Shown: positions 33,403 to 47,362 of the stretch, piece after piece
How the letters are laid out: the number at the start of each line of letters is the position of its first letter
How positions within the stretch are numbered: the stretch's first letter is position 1
NCBI GenBank assembly: GCA_016839165.1
Contig: CP069301.1
Coordinates: forward strand, 1-64,000
Direction of reading: 5' to 3'
DNA from: Bradyrhizobium sp. PSBB068
GTDB taxonomy: Bacteria > Pseudomonadota > Alphaproteobacteria > Rhizobiales > Xanthobacteraceae
DNA length: 64,000 bases
Notes under the pieces: generated by a model
The model's database searches: none
Told to the model about the DNA's origin: nothing
The model's input: only the letters and a program-made list of their open reading frames with translations
Made by a program: the position numbers and the translations under genes

Positions 33403-35610
33403 CTAAAGACTTGGACGGCTCGGTTGGGGTAAGCGGAGCAGGCGCAAAGCGTTCATCGTCACCAGAACAGTCGCGCCCGTGTCGGCAAGGATGGCCGGCC
33501 ATAACCCGGTTAGCCCGACGATGGTGGTGACGAGAAAGACGGCCTTCAGCCCGAGCGCGACCGCGATGTTCTGCCGGATGTTGGTCATAGTCCGTTTCGA
33601 CAGGTCGACCATTACGGCAACATCGGAAACCCGCCCGTGCAGCACCGCCGCATCGGCCGTTTCCAACGCGACGTCGGTGCCCCCTCCCATGGCGATGCCG
33701 ACATCGGCGGCCGCCAGCGCCGGTGCGTCATTGATTCCGTCGCCGACTTTGGCGACAGACCAGCCGGCTCTTTGATACTGGCTGACGATCCGCTGCTTTT
33801 CCTCGGGCAGCAGCTCCGCCTGGACCTCGATTCCGAGTTGCTCGGCGATTGCCGAGGCCGAGTGCCGATTGTCCCCGGTCAGCATGACTGTCTTAATACC
33901 CATATCGGTGAGTGCCTTCAGTCCGGCAAGGGCGTCTGGACGAGGCTCGTCGCGCATCGCAATTGCTCCGGCAACTTGATGTTCAACAATGACCAGTGCG
34001 ACTGACTTTCCTTGATGACTGAGATCGACAATTCGTGATCTCTGCTCGGCCGTCATCAAGGCGCCTTCACCGGCGGCCTTGGGCGATCCGACGAAGACCT
34101 CGACCCCCTCGACTGTGGCACGAATGCCAACTCCCCCCATAACGTTGGAGCCGGACGTTGAGGGAATCGAAATCTGCTGCTCCGCTGCTTTGGACAAAAT
34201 CGCGGTAGCGAGCGGGTGACTTGATCCCGACTCAAGCGCCGCCGCGAAGCGCAGGACATCAGCCTCGCTGCGCGCGAAGCCGATGATGTCCGTGACCTGG
34301 GGCTTGCCGGCGGTGAGCGTGCCGGTCTTGTCGAAGCACGCGACATTGACCTTGCCGATCTGCTCGAGAACTGCCCCGCCTTTCATGAGCAATCCTCGGC
34401 GGGCGCCGGCGGACAGGCTGGCGGCGATCGCGGCCGGCGTCGAGATGACGAGCGCGCAGGGACAACCGATCAGCAGGATGGCCAGACCCTTGTAGATCCA
34501 AGCAGACCAGACTCCGCCGAACACCAAGGGTGGCAAAACGGCAACCAATGCAGCCACCACAACCACGCCCGGCGTGTAGAATCGGGAAAACCGGTCGATG
34601 AAACGCTCCGTGGGAGCCTTCGACTCCTGCGCCTCCTCGACGAGACGCACCACGCGCGCGATGGTATTGTCCGCCGCAGCGGCGGTCACGCGCACCCGCA
34701 ACAAACCATCGCCGTTGACGGTGCCGGCAAACAAGGTTTCGTCAGGGCCCTTTCGAACCGGCATGCTTTCGCCCGTCACCGGCGCTTCATCGATTGTGCT
34801 CTCTCCGGATAAGATGACCCCGTCCGCCGGAATACGGTCCCCGGGTCGTATCTGGATGGTAGCGCCAACTGAAAGACTGTCCGCGGGTACTTCGCGGACT
34901 TGACCGTTTTCTTCGAGGCGAGCCGTTTTCGGAACGAGCCTGGTCAGATCTTGAATGCTGGCCCGGGCTCGACTTGCGGCAACGCCCTCCAGTAGCTCAC
35001 CGATCAAAAACAGGAAGACGACGGTTGCCGCCTCTTCCGTCGCTCCGATGATCACTGCGCCGACTGCAGCGATAGTCATCAGCATCTCGATCGAGAACGG
35101 CGTGCCCGCCCTTGCCGCCGAGATCGCACGCCTTGCGATCGGGATCAGACCGACCAGCATTGCCAGCAAAAAGGCCCAACGCTCCGTCGCTGGCATCAAC
35201 TTCCCAAGCACGTAGGCCATCGCCAAGGTCAATCCGGAAGCGATGGTAAGCATCCCTTTACGGGTTTGCCACCAAAGCTGACCACTCGAAGTGTGGTCGT
35301 GGATGTGCGAATGGGTTTGCCCACCATCGCTAGATTGATTATTACATCCTTGTTTAAATGGAGGCGTTTTGACGCCTATCTGTTCGCTACCAGTTACCTG
35401 GTAACCAAGGCCGGAAATCCGATCACGGATCCTGTCCTCCAGTTCCCTTCGATCATGCGTTACGATCACCGTGCCAGCGGGCACCGAGACGACCACATCG
35501 CTGACTCCAGCCAACCGGTGCAGGGCAGTTTCAATCTTTATGGCACACGAGGCGCAGTCCATGCCTTCGACACGGAGACGAACTTTGACGGTATGTGGCG
35601 CGTCGGTCAT
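33403..35610 (-). CDS. zntA: Zn/Cd/Pb-exporting P-type ATPase
   Basis: The 735-residue pump has an N-terminal heavy-metal domain (RLRVEGMDCASCAIKIETAL), a histidine stretch (THSHIHDHTS), the membrane motif GCPCALVIS with the metal-binding CPC, the phosphorylation site CFDKTGTLTAG, and the hinge VGDGINDAPALAAADVGIAMG. CPC with no extra Cys-rich tail fits the Zn/Cd/Pb (P1B-2) subgroup. It exports the metal to the periplasm, where the czc system can take over. No MerR or ArsR regulator gene is seen next to it. Confidence 0.93.
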   Translation of the reverse strand: MTDAPHTVKVRLRVEGMDCASCAIKIETALHRLAGVSDVVVSVPAGTVIVTHDRRELEDRIRDRISGLGYQVTGSEQIGVKTPPFKQGCNNQSSDGGQTHSHIHDHTSSGQLWWQTRKGMLTIASGLTLAMAYVLGKLMPATERWAFLLAMLVGLIPIARRAISAARAGTPFSIEMLMTIAAVGAVIIGATEEAATVVFLFLIGELLEGVAASRARASIQDLTRLVPKTARLEENGQVREVPADSLSVGATIQIRPGDRIPADGVILSGESTIDEAPVTGESMPVRKGPDETLFAGTVNGDGLLRVRVTAAAADNTIARVVRLVEEAQESKAPTERFIDRFSRFYTPGVVVVAALVAVLPPLVFGGVWSAWIYKGLAILLIGCPCALVISTPAAIAASLSAGARRGLLMKGGAVLEQIGKVNVACFDKTGTLTAGKPQVTDIIGFARSEADVLRFAAALESGSSHPLATAILSKAAEQQISIPSTSGSNVMGGVGIRATVEGVEVFVGSPKAAGEGALMTAEQRSRIVDLSHQGKSVALVIVEHQVAGAIAMRDEPRPDALAGLKALTDMGIKTVMLTGDNRHSASAIAEQLGIEVQAELLPEEKQRIVSQYQRAGWSVAKVGDGINDAPALAAADVGIAMGGGTDVALETADAAVLHGRVSDVAVMVDLSKRTMTNIRQNIAVALGLKAVFLVTTIVGLTGLWPAILADTGATVLVTMNALRLLRLPQPSRPSL

Positions 35611-35660
35611 GACTCAGGCCTCTTGTAGTGCGGGTGAGCATTTGCAGGGCAGTTCCCCGA

Positions 35661-36062
35661 TCACGTCTTGCCTTCCTGACGCAGCCGTTTGTACAGGGCT
35701 TCGACAGCGTCGGAAAATTCCAGCGAGACATTCCGCGCGCAGTGATCTTCCAGGAAGTGAAGTTGATTGATGAGGTCGAAAGTTACTGGATTGAGATCCA
35801 ACCCCTCATCGACACCCGGCGGCCTGCTCAATATGATTCCGCTCATAAAACCTTGCGCCCACGCTAGATAGTCTCGGCGAAGCAGGGGATTGGATTTGAC
35901 GTCGTCGTTGAACCGTTGACATGTTGTGGCGCCCAGGCCGACAATTCTTGCTTTCGGCACCTCCGCTCGAAGGCCGCGCCACGCGTCAGCTGCGAGGACG
36001 GCGATCAAGGACAGCGCCACGACAAAGAGTAAACGGCCGGCGCCCCGGCCGACTGCGCTCAT
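35661..36062 (-). CDS. Secreted or membrane-anchored hypothetical protein
   Basis: The 133-residue protein has one N-terminal hydrophobic segment (RLLFVVALSLIAVLAADAW), then a short domain with TTCQRFNDD, YLAWAQGFMSGII and LHFLEDHCARN, where two cysteines could pair. I know similar conserved hypotheticals from rhizobia but no function. Start ATG 36062 gives a clean membrane anchor; the frame extends further upstream without support. Confidence 0.6.
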   Translation of the reverse strand: MSAVGRGAGRLLFVVALSLIAVLAADAWRGLRAEVPKARIVGLGATTCQRFNDDVKSNPLLRRDYLAWAQGFMSGIILSRPPGVDEGLDLNPVTFDLINQLHFLEDHCARNVSLEFSDAVEALYKRLRQEGKT

Positions 36063-36148
36063 ATTTAGGTAAGCCGCAACTATGCGGCGGCGACCGTACA
36101 TAGCCCTTAATTGGTTCAACATCCCGCCGTCCTGGTGCACATCGGCTT

Positions 36149-40073
<3,925 letters not shown>

Positions 40074-40084
<11 letters not shown>

Positions 40085-41024
40085 CTCCGCCCGCTCCCTT
40101 GGTCATCTCCGCCTTCACGATGAAGCTGTTCTGCGCCGCGTAGACATCGCCATCGAGAACGCCAAAAAGGATTTCGACGATCTGCGGATCACGGTCGCCA
40201 ACCTCGACGTCGCGGGCCTCGAATTTCTCGCCGTTTCGGACGAACACGACCGTGCGATTTTCCACCGTCTGCAGCGCCGACGACTTCACCGCGACGCCGA
40301 CCTTTTTTGCGGACAACGTCAGTCGTCCGGTAATGAACAGTCCCGGGCGCAGTCGTTGGCTGGAATTGGTTACGATTGCTCTCGCGATCGCACTTTGGGT
40401 GTCGCTGCTGCCGACCGGCGATAAATAAGAAACCTTGGCTTCTATCGCCGGCCCGCCGTCGGCGGGATCGATGAGTATCTGATCACCGATGCTCACGCGT
40501 TTCAGATCACGGCGGTAGACAGAGAAATCCACCCAGACGTTCGACAAATCCGCTACCACGAATGCCGATTTCTGCTCGGAGACGAACTCACCCAGCGAGA
40601 TCTGGCGATCAATGACGGTGCCCGCCAGCGACGCCTTCAGTTCATACTGCGTTAGGCTTTGGTTGCTTTCAATGACCGCCAGGACGTCACCCTTCTGGAC
40701 GACATCGCCGATCCGCTTGCGCACGTCGCGGACGATCCCGGGAAATCGTGGCGTGACCTGGACGAGCGATTCCTGGTTCGGCTGGACGATGCCGTTCAAG
40801 AGGAGGCTGTCCCTCAGCACGCCGGGTGAAGCCTTCGCTAGTTCAATTTTGGCCGCCTCGATCTTGGCGTCGCTCAAGGCGACGCTATCGGAATGTTCTT
40901 CCTTCTCGGCCTTTTCGGCCGGCGTCGTCTTCGACGTCGCCGGCAGCAGCATCCGGTAGCCGCCATAGGCGAGCGCTGCGGCCAGCAGGATAAAGATGGA
41001 ATAACGGATCAGTCCCTTAATCAT
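40074..41024 (-). CDS. czcB: CzcB-type periplasmic adaptor
   Basis: The 316-residue membrane fusion protein has one N-terminal anchor (SIFILLAAALAYGGYRML), a lipoyl-like domain (GIVRDVRKRIGDVVQKGDVLAVIESNQSL, then GTVIDRQISLGEFVSEQ) and a beta-barrel part (WVDFSVYRRDLKRVSIGDQI). It bridges the RND pump and the outer-membrane channel. Its start lies within four bases of the czcC stop. Confidence 0.92.
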
Positions 41025-42295
41025 CGTGCGCTCTCGCGGGTTAGCGTAAACGGATTACCGGCAAGACCTTCGATGGTCGCGATGGCAACATGGAAATTCT
41101 GCAGTGCCTCCTGTTCGCGCAGCAGCGCCTGCAACAGCGCCCCCCTGACGTCGAGCAGTTCCAGCAGGGTGAAACGGCCTTGCGAATAGCCGCTGAAGAT
41201 CGTCTCGGAAGCGCTGCGCGCATTGGGAATGACTGAAGACCGCAGCAGTTTAATCTCGGCCAGGGCGCCCGTCAGCGTGTCATAGGCCCGGCCGACGATG
41301 CTGATCAGGACCAACTTGTTGATCGCCCGCTCTGCGCCGGTCTTCGCGAGCGATTCCTGGGCGGCGATGATGTTGCCGGTATTCTGGTCGAACACCGGAA
41401 TAGGAATCGAAACACCAAGCCGGACCGCATTGTCGTTGGTGTCCTCAAAGTGGCGCCAGCCAGCCGAGATGCGGGGGTCGGGAATTGCTTTCAGACGTGC
41501 AATGAGGAGTTCGGCATTGCGTTGTGCTGTGACCGCGGTCCAGCGCAATAACTGCGGATTGGCTTCGATGGCCTGGACAATTGATTGGAATGATGGCGGC
41601 TGACCAATATTGCTGAGCCGCCCGACAGCATTGCCGAAGTGCGGGCTGCTGTCGCCCATGAGTATCGCGAGATCACGGCGCGCCAGGGCCAACTGGGTTT
41701 TGGCGCGCTCGCGCTCGACGCGGAAAAGGTCGGCTGCAACTTGCGCCCTTAGAGTCTCGGCCGGCGAGGAAGCACCTTCCTGGACGCGCTTTTGCAGCAA
41801 TGGGATAAGCGGGTCGAAGCTTGCGATCTGCTCGTCGAAGATTTCGATGCGGCGTTGCAGACTGATGATGGTGATGAAAGCGATCGCGGTCTCGGACAAC
41901 ACCTCCAGCCGCGTCGCCCGCCGCTGCCAGACGGCGGCGCCGATGCCTGCCTCCCCCGCCGCAATCCGCGCCTCCCGCTTGCCGCCCAATTCGACCAGTT
42001 GGCTGAGTTGCAGGTTGGTTTCAGCCGAGCGTAAGCCCTTATAGCGCCCCGACCCCAACGCGTTGTCGAGTTCGAACGAAACATCTGGATTGGGAAGCAC
42101 ACCAGCCTGGATTCGAAGTCCCCCCGCGATGCCGATATCGCGCTCGGCCGCCGTCAAGCGCGGGTTCGCCGCCAATGCACGCTGCAATGCCTGCGGCAGG
42201 GAGATTGCGCGCGAAGAACGTTCGGCAGCCTGGACTGGGATTGTAAATACAAGAAATGCGCATGTCAGGCGCAGAGCATCTCGGACCAAAAACAT
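41021..42295 (-). CDS. czcC: CzcC-type outer-membrane channel
   Basis: The 424-residue protein has a signal peptide and the TolC-like repeat pattern: ISLPQALQRALAANPRLTAAERD, GVLPNPDVSFELDN, LQLSQLVELGGKREARIAAGEAGI, and the second half with FDQNTGNIIAAQESLAKTGAERAINK and GRFTLLELLDVRGALLQALL. It is the outer-membrane part of the czc pump and the first structural gene of the operon. Confidence 0.92.
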   Translation of the reverse strand: MFLVRDALRLTCAFLVFTIPVQAAERSSRAISLPQALQRALAANPRLTAAERDIGIAGGLRIQAGVLPNPDVSFELDNALGSGRYKGLRSAETNLQLSQLVELGGKREARIAAGEAGIGAAVWQRRATRLEVLSETAIAFITIISLQRRIEIFDEQIASFDPLIPLLQKRVQEGASSPAETLRAQVAADLFRVERERAKTQLALARRDLAILMGDSSPHFGNAVGRLSNIGQPPSFQSIVQAIEANPQLLRWTAVTAQRNAELLIARLKAIPDPRISAGWRHFEDTNDNAVRLGVSIPIPVFDQNTGNIIAAQESLAKTGAERAINKLVLISIVGRAYDTLTGALAEIKLLRSSVIPNARSASETIFSGYSQGRFTLLELLDVRGALLQALLREQEALQNFHVAIATIEGLAGNPFTLTRESAR

Positions 42296-42354
42296 ACAAA
42301 CGACCTGAAAAGCACGAAGAACGACGGCGCGGCCAGACCGCGCAGCGGCGATAC

Positions 42355-42729
42355 TCAGGTCAGATGTTTTGGCGGCGGCGTATCAAGCCGAGGATGGTCT
42401 TCAAACTGGAGCTTTGGCGATACGAATGCCAGTTTGACCGGACGTGCGGAAGGCCCCGCATCCGGGACGACGGCGGGCATCAGCACCGGTGCGCACACGT
42501 AGCAATGCCCGGCGACCACGGGCGATTTCTTCGAGCCATCCTCATCCGGACCATTGTCCGGGATACTGCCAATGTCAGATGACATAGTGGCCGCGACAGC
42601 CTCGTCTGTGCACGAAATAGAATGCGCCAGACCGACGAAAAGATAGGAAAAAGCAAGCAACATCAACAGCGTCCGGCGAAGTCCGGATGCCTGCAGTCTT
42701 GTCAATCTTTGACCGACCTGACGTTCCAT
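42355..42729 (-). CDS. Small membrane or secreted protein at the head of the czc operon
   Basis: The 124-residue protein has a hydrophobic N-terminal segment (LRRTLLMLLAFSYLFVGLAHSI) and a metal-binding-like HCYVCAP motif. Its place just before czcC and its size resemble CzcI-type proteins, which act in regulation of the pump, but the sequence match is loose. It is transcribed divergently from czcD. Confidence 0.6.
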   Translation of the reverse strand: MERQVGQRLTRLQASGLRRTLLMLLAFSYLFVGLAHSISCTDEAVAATMSSDIGSIPDNGPDEDGSKKSPVVAGHCYVCAPVLMPAVVPDAGPSARPVKLAFVSPKLQFEDHPRLDTPPPKHLT

Positions 42730-42881
42730 ATTCTCCGGTTAGCAAATTCCATTGGCGAACACTATTACAATGTTAGCCCAAGGCCCGGGAACTCCTCGGT
42801 TTTCGGAAATTTGATTTTACAACCGCCTTGCCCTAGCTGTGCCGGCTGGCGACCGATTTCGCAAAACTTGGGAGTATCGCG

Positions 42882-43793
42882 GTGGGTAAAGGTCATTCGC
42901 ACGGAGGCGCAATTCCGTCAGCGGCGGGACGTCACCGCAAGCCGCTCTATGCGGCGCTGGCGCTGACGTTGACTTACATGACAGCCGAAATCGTCGGCGG
43001 GATCTGGACGGGTAGTCTCGCGCTGATCGCGGATGCCGCGCATATGGCGACGGATGCCGGTGGCCTCGGATTGGCGCTGTTTGCGATCCATTTCGCGCAA
43101 AAGGCTGCTACGCCGCAGAAGACTTACGGTTATCTACGGACCGAGATTCTTGCCGCGCTGGTCAACGCAGTGGTGCTCCTTCTGCTGACCGTCTACATTT
43201 TGTATGAAGCCTACCAACGTTTTCGCTCTCCACCGGAAATACTGGGTGGCCCGATGCTGGCCGTTGCGGCCGTCGGATTGGTCGTGAACCTTCTCAGTAT
43301 GAAGCTGCTCTCTGTGGGATCATCGGAGAGCCTCAATGTCCAGGGCGCCTACTTCGAAGTACTCAGCGACATGCTGGGATCGTTGGGCGTGATCGCTGCG
43401 GCGCTAATTATCATGTACACCGGTTGGACGCTGGCGGATCCGATCATCGGCGCGGGCATCGGCCTCTTCATCGTGCCGCGCACCTGGAAGCTGTTGAGCC
43501 AGGCGGTCCATATCCTGATGGAGGGCGTACCTACCGAAATCGATCTACCGGAGCTCGAGAAGACGTTGCTGCGTATCCCAGGCGTCGTTGCCGCTCACGA
43601 TTTGCACGTCTGGACGATCACATCGGGGACGGACTCATTCACCGGACATGTCGTCGTGTCCGACATGAAATACGCAGCCGCGGTCCTGAAGGGCGTAAAG
43701 GCCATCTTGGAAGAAAAGTTCAAGATCGATCACGTGACCATTCAGGTCGAGAATGAGGAGATCCGAATGGCAGAGCCGACCCTGCGGGTCTAG
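42882..43793 (+). CDS. czcD: CzcD-type cation diffusion facilitator
   Basis: The 303-residue transporter has an N-terminal HSHGG stretch, six membrane segments, and the metal-site motif LALIADAAHMATDAGGL in helix 2. The helix-5 counterpart is YFEVLSDMLGSLGV, and a cytoplasmic C-terminal domain follows (HDLHVWTITSGTDSFTGHVVV). It exports Zn/Co/Cd from the cytoplasm in exchange for protons. Start is GTG 42882, seven bases after GGGAG. It faces away from the czc operon, with which it shares a 150-base promoter region. Confidence 0.92.
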   Translation: MGKGHSHGGAIPSAAGRHRKPLYAALALTLTYMTAEIVGGIWTGSLALIADAAHMATDAGGLGLALFAIHFAQKAATPQKTYGYLRTEILAALVNAVVLLLLTVYILYEAYQRFRSPPEILGGPMLAVAAVGLVVNLLSMKLLSVGSSESLNVQGAYFEVLSDMLGSLGVIAAALIIMYTGWTLADPIIGAGIGLFIVPRTWKLLSQAVHILMEGVPTEIDLPELEKTLLRIPGVVAAHDLHVWTITSGTDSFTGHVVVSDMKYAAAVLKGVKAILEEKFKIDHVTIQVENEEIRMAEPTLRV

Positions 43794-43975
43794 AGATGCG
43801 GAACCATTTTTGAGGCTGGCAAGACGTGCAGTACCGGGAAACGCAACCATATCGCAAGTAATCACTTTGATCGTTCGCTCGGTCTGCGCTGCAAGATGCC
43901 GCATTGCGGAGTTTAGGCAGTCAGCGTTGTATCAGAGAATTGAATGGCGCGTGATTCGCTTCCGAAGGGACAGCA

Positions 43976-44715
43976 GTGAGCGAAACTACACTCATCCATC
44001 TCTCGCGCTTGATGGCCCTCAGGCGCAGGCTCGATGTTGCCGCAAACAACGTTGCGAACGTCGAAACTACCGGTTTTCGCGCTCAGCAAATTTCGTTTCA
44101 TGAATATTTGAAGCCTGAAAAGGGGGAGGAGATCGGAATTAAACCTGAGCGTCCCCTCTCTCTGGTGGATGCGGCGTTTGCCTTTACGAACACGTCAGCC
44201 GGGGCGATACGGACGACGGGAAATCCTCTCGATCTGGCAATCAAAGGCAACGCCTATTTCGTGGTGCAAACATCTCAGGGAGAACGCTACACCCGAGACG
44301 GGTCATTTAGCCTGGATGGAACTGGCCGGCTGGTGACCATGGACGGGCAGCCGGTTTTAGCCGACAGCGGCACGGTAAACGTGCCTGTCCAAGCTGGAGC
44401 GATCAATATCAACGCAGGGGGTAGGATTTCGACCAAGCTTGGGGACTGGGCCGATTGCGACTCGCGAGTTTTTCTGCGCGGGCAAACATTCAGGCGGTGG
44501 GCGGCAACCTTTTTAGCTCGGATCGCGTACCAGAGGCGGTGAAGGCTGGCTCGGCGACGGTTTTGCAGGGCGTGACTGAAAAATCCAACGTTCAGCCAAC
44601 CATAGAGATGAGCCGACTCATCGAAATTAACAGATCGTACGAGTTGGCGAGCAAATTGTTGAAAGATTTACAGGACCCGACTGAGCTAAGCAAGTTGGCT
44701 AACGTACCGGATTAG
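43976..44715 (+). pseudogene. flgF: FlgF-like flagellar rod protein, frameshifted
   Basis: The first 155 residues form a clear FlgF: MALRRRLDVAANNVANVETTGFRAQ, GNPLDLAIKGNAYFVVQTSQGERYTRDGSFSLDGTGRLVT. Near 44448-44450 the frame breaks and continues as GRLRLASFSARANIQAVGGNLFSSD and the end NVQPTIEMSRLIEINRSYELASKLLKDL. Adding one G to the run TGGG would restore a normal 246-residue protein. No other flagellar gene lies nearby. A sequencing slip in the G run is possible. Confidence 0.85.
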
Positions 44716-44862
44716 TTCGCCAGAACTCCCATCGGTGGTCTAGTTGCGAGTCCCCTCTTCAAGCCATTTTACCTGACAGGGCGAGGAGGCTAACATTGGT
44801 GTGTCATCGAACGATGAATGGCTCGACTTGCTTGGCCCATGTAGCAACCGGAACTTGGCGCC

Positions 44863-45615
44863 ATGAAATGGATCCTCGATCTCCTGGGGCGCCTGATCGC
44901 CGCCTATCTGCAGCAGCCCTCGTCCAGCTATGAGCCATTCACCCCGGCCGATCCGAAAGCGCTCCAAGCCTGCATTAGACCCGGCGATATTTTGCTCATT
45001 GAGGGTAACAATCGCATCTCCGGAATTATCAAGTACCTCACGCAGTCAACCTGGTCTCACGCTGCGCTCTACGTAGGATCGACGGTGCCAGGCGAATGCG
45101 AATTGGTGGAGTCCAATCTGGACTATGGCATTACCTGCGTCTCTCTGTCGAAGTATTCCAAATTTCATACTCGTATATGTCGACCCGTCGGGTTGGCCCC
45201 CGAAGACTGCGAAGCGGTATGTAAATTCGCAGTTGCGCGGATCGGGCTCAAATACGATCTCAAGAATCTGATCGATCTTGGGCGTTACCTGGTGCCGCTT
45301 CCGGTGCCAAAGCGTTGGCGGCGCCGAATGATCGCGTTAGGTTCGGGTGATCCCACCCGCCTCATCTGTTCCGCCCTTATCGCCCAAGCGTTCATGGATG
45401 TTGGTTACCCCATTTTGCCTGTTATTACTCCGTTGGAAAGCGATCATGCGCGGAAGGAAATCTTTCATATCCGCGACTCGTCACTCTACACGCCTCGTGA
45501 TTTCGACATTTCCCCTTTTTTTGCCGTAGTCAAACCGACAATCGAGATCGGCTTTGACTATAAGAAAATAGTTTGGTGCTCTGATCCACCTCATTCGATC
45601 GGTGAAAATCTCTAG
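44863..45615 (+). CDS. YiiX-type NlpC/P60-like cysteine hydrolase
   Basis: The 250-residue protein fits the permuted papain-like YiiX/YebB family: PGDILLIEG (residues 40-48), IIKYLTQSTWSHAALYVG with the likely catalytic H66, then an acidic ELVES, and the catalytic Cys169 in RLICSALIAQAF. These enzymes are believed to cleave lipid- or peptide-linked amides at the envelope. No signal peptide is visible. It stands alone, 250 bases downstream of the flgF remnant. Confidence 0.8.
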   Translation: MKWILDLLGRLIAAYLQQPSSSYEPFTPADPKALQACIRPGDILLIEGNNRISGIIKYLTQSTWSHAALYVGSTVPGECELVESNLDYGITCVSLSKYSKFHTRICRPVGLAPEDCEAVCKFAVARIGLKYDLKNLIDLGRYLVPLPVPKRWRRRMIALGSGDPTRLICSALIAQAFMDVGYPILPVITPLESDHARKEIFHIRDSSLYTPRDFDISPFFAVVKPTIEIGFDYKKIVWCSDPPHSIGENL

Positions 45616-45813
45616 CCTAGCGTCCGTCCGCGAACGATAAGCTATGGAGATATATTTATGAATCTTTGTTTTGCCGGGTTGAGCCCGGCGATTTCGGGTG
45701 TGTTTCGGGAGCATTCCTCTGAACCCAGAGCCCCCATTAAAATCCCTCATCAAACGTGATGATGACGACCAGCAGCTTGTCGCACTGAGCGGTCGACGCG
45801 CGATTTAGCGAGC

Positions 45814-46356
45814 TTGCGTCAACGAGCTTTGCCGCTGTGGGCCCCCCAGAAGCCCTCGATCAATGCGGCGGCTTACGGCCAAGTCGGAAGCCGCCGCATG
45901 CCCTCAAAGATATTCGGACATTTTTCAACTGGTGCAGCGGGAATATCTCGGCGTTGGCACGATCAATTCGCCCGATACGAAAAACGGCCGCGCGTTCGTG
46001 CTCCCATAGGGAGGATGGCGCAGATGGTGATTGCTTCGGTGCCGGAAACGGACGGCTACGTGTTTCCGGCGAGTAGGCTCAGTGGGATCATCCCGTACGC
46101 GGGGTGGGGGACGCAATTCAAGGGCTTCTAGCGCTCTCGAGAACGTCCGTGGACCTTGCACGATCTGCGCCGCACGTTCGCGACGAATCTTGCGGCCCTC
46201 GGAACGCCCATACACGTTACCGAACGTCTGTTGAACCACGTATCCGGTAGTCAGTCCGGTATCGTGTCAGTCTATCGGCGATACGACTTCGCGAAAGAAA
46301 TGCGTGAGGTCGTGGATAAATGGGAAGCGCAGCTAAAGAAAATCATTCAAAGATAG
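45814..46356 (+). pseudogene. Decayed tyrosine integrase
   Basis: Pieces of a phage-type integrase appear in at least two frames: LKDIRTFFNWCSG near 45905-45945, MVIASVPETDGYVFPASR near 46024-46077 with GWGTQFKGF, and the intact C-terminal box LHDLRRTFATNLAALGTPIHVTERLLNHVSG ending in a YRRYDFAKEM segment with the nucleophile tyrosine. Internal deletion and frameshifts remove the first catalytic arginine region. It is a relic of an element that once integrated here. Confidence 0.8.
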
Positions 46357-46647
46357 TTACAATTCAAACTCGACCTTGCTTCCGCTCGCTTTATTTTCGA
46401 GGGGAGGCAGCACCAGGCTTTTGAACTTCTCTTTCGAGAGCGTCCAGCGGATCGGTGGCGCGGGAGCAAGTCATAGAGGGCGTCCACAGCGGCATTAGCC
46501 GGTCTCGATGATTGCCATAGCAGTCGGGTTTCCAAGATAGCCCGGTAAATCAGTTTGAGGTTCATGGGATAACCTGAACATGATCGAAAAATCGCGTCAG
46601 TGGTCGGAAATGAATTTCGCCTAAATAATGTGAAGGACAATGGCAGC
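46357..46647. other. Short gap with one gene tail
   Basis: On the minus strand about 46370-46450 reads RWTLSKEKFKSLVLPPLENKASG and ends KVEFEL, which looks like the end of a lost gene, but it is closed by a stop just upstream. Nothing else is recognisable. Confidence 0.35.
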
Positions 46648-46791
46648 ATGTCCGAGGTGCAACGGCAAAGGATCAATGCTTGCAATGAATGCTACGGAAG
46701 CGGGAAACGGTATGAGGGTAAGCCGTGCAATTTTTGCAAAGGCTCCAGGATCGGCCCATGCGTGAAGTGCGACGGTACAGGACACGGGTAG
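46648..46791 (+). CDS. 47-residue DnaJ-type zinc-finger protein
   Basis: The product has three paired-cysteine motifs, CNECYGSGKR, CNFCKGS and CVKCDGTGHG, spaced like the CxxCxGxG zinc-binding repeats of DnaJ. There is no J domain. The ATG at 46648 follows AAGGAC. It may bind zinc as a small chaperone-like protein or be the separated zinc finger of a larger gene. Confidence 0.6.
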   Translation: MSEVQRQRINACNECYGSGKRYEGKPCNFCKGSRIGPCVKCDGTGHG

Positions 46792-46922
46792 GCCGTATCT
46801 TTGCTTGACGTTCTTGATTATGAATGGATATTCAACTACTTACGCAAAAATAAAGGTTTGACGGCCGGAACGAAACTCCCCGGACTCAATTACCCCTCCA
46901 CAGTTCACCATAGGAGTGGAAA

Positions 46923-47306
46923 ATGAGAACACTAGCCATCGTAATTGCCGTCGGCGCAGCCGCGCTTCTCGGTGGTTCCGCAGCAAATGCCGACAACTCG
47001 GTGAAGACGGTAACCGCAACCAGCGGAACGAGCCAGTCAACCGACTTCAGTGCCCATCGTCGCTATCGCCACTATGGGCATCGCCGCGTCTACAGGAGCT
47101 ACGGCTATTACGCCCCTCGACGGGTCTACTACGCGCAACCCTACTACGCACAGCCGTACTATGGCGGCGGCGGGTATGGATATGGGTACGGAGGCCCGGG
47201 CATAAGCCTCGGCTTTGGCGGCTTTGGCGGTCATCACGGTGGCTTTGGCGGTCATCATGGTGGGTTCGGCGGCGGCTTTGGCGGTCATCACGGCGGCCAT
47301 CACTGA
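46923..47306 (+). CDS. Secreted Gly/Tyr/His-rich protein
   Basis: The 127-residue protein has a signal peptide (MRTLAIVIAVGAAALLGGSAANA), a tyrosine/arginine-rich middle (RRYRHYGHRRVYRSYGYYAPRRVYY) and a C-terminal repeat of GGFGGHH units. The composition suggests a surface or periplasmic protein that can bind metal or polymers. No known catalytic domain. A good Shine-Dalgarno sequence (TAGGAGTGG) precedes the ATG. Confidence 0.75.
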   Translation: MRTLAIVIAVGAAALLGGSAANADNSVKTVTATSGTSQSTDFSAHRRYRHYGHRRVYRSYGYYAPRRVYYAQPYYAQPYYGGGGYGYGYGGPGISLGFGGFGGHHGGFGGHHGGFGGGFGGHHGGHH

Positions 47307-47362
47307 GAGTCGTATGAAGCCCGAAGGTACTTCAAGGCAGTAGCGATCAACCACAAAGGGGA

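Noticed and set aside
46347..46685. 112-residue minus-strand frame
   Set aside because: It crosses the integrase remnant and the zinc-finger gene start and has no recognisable content.
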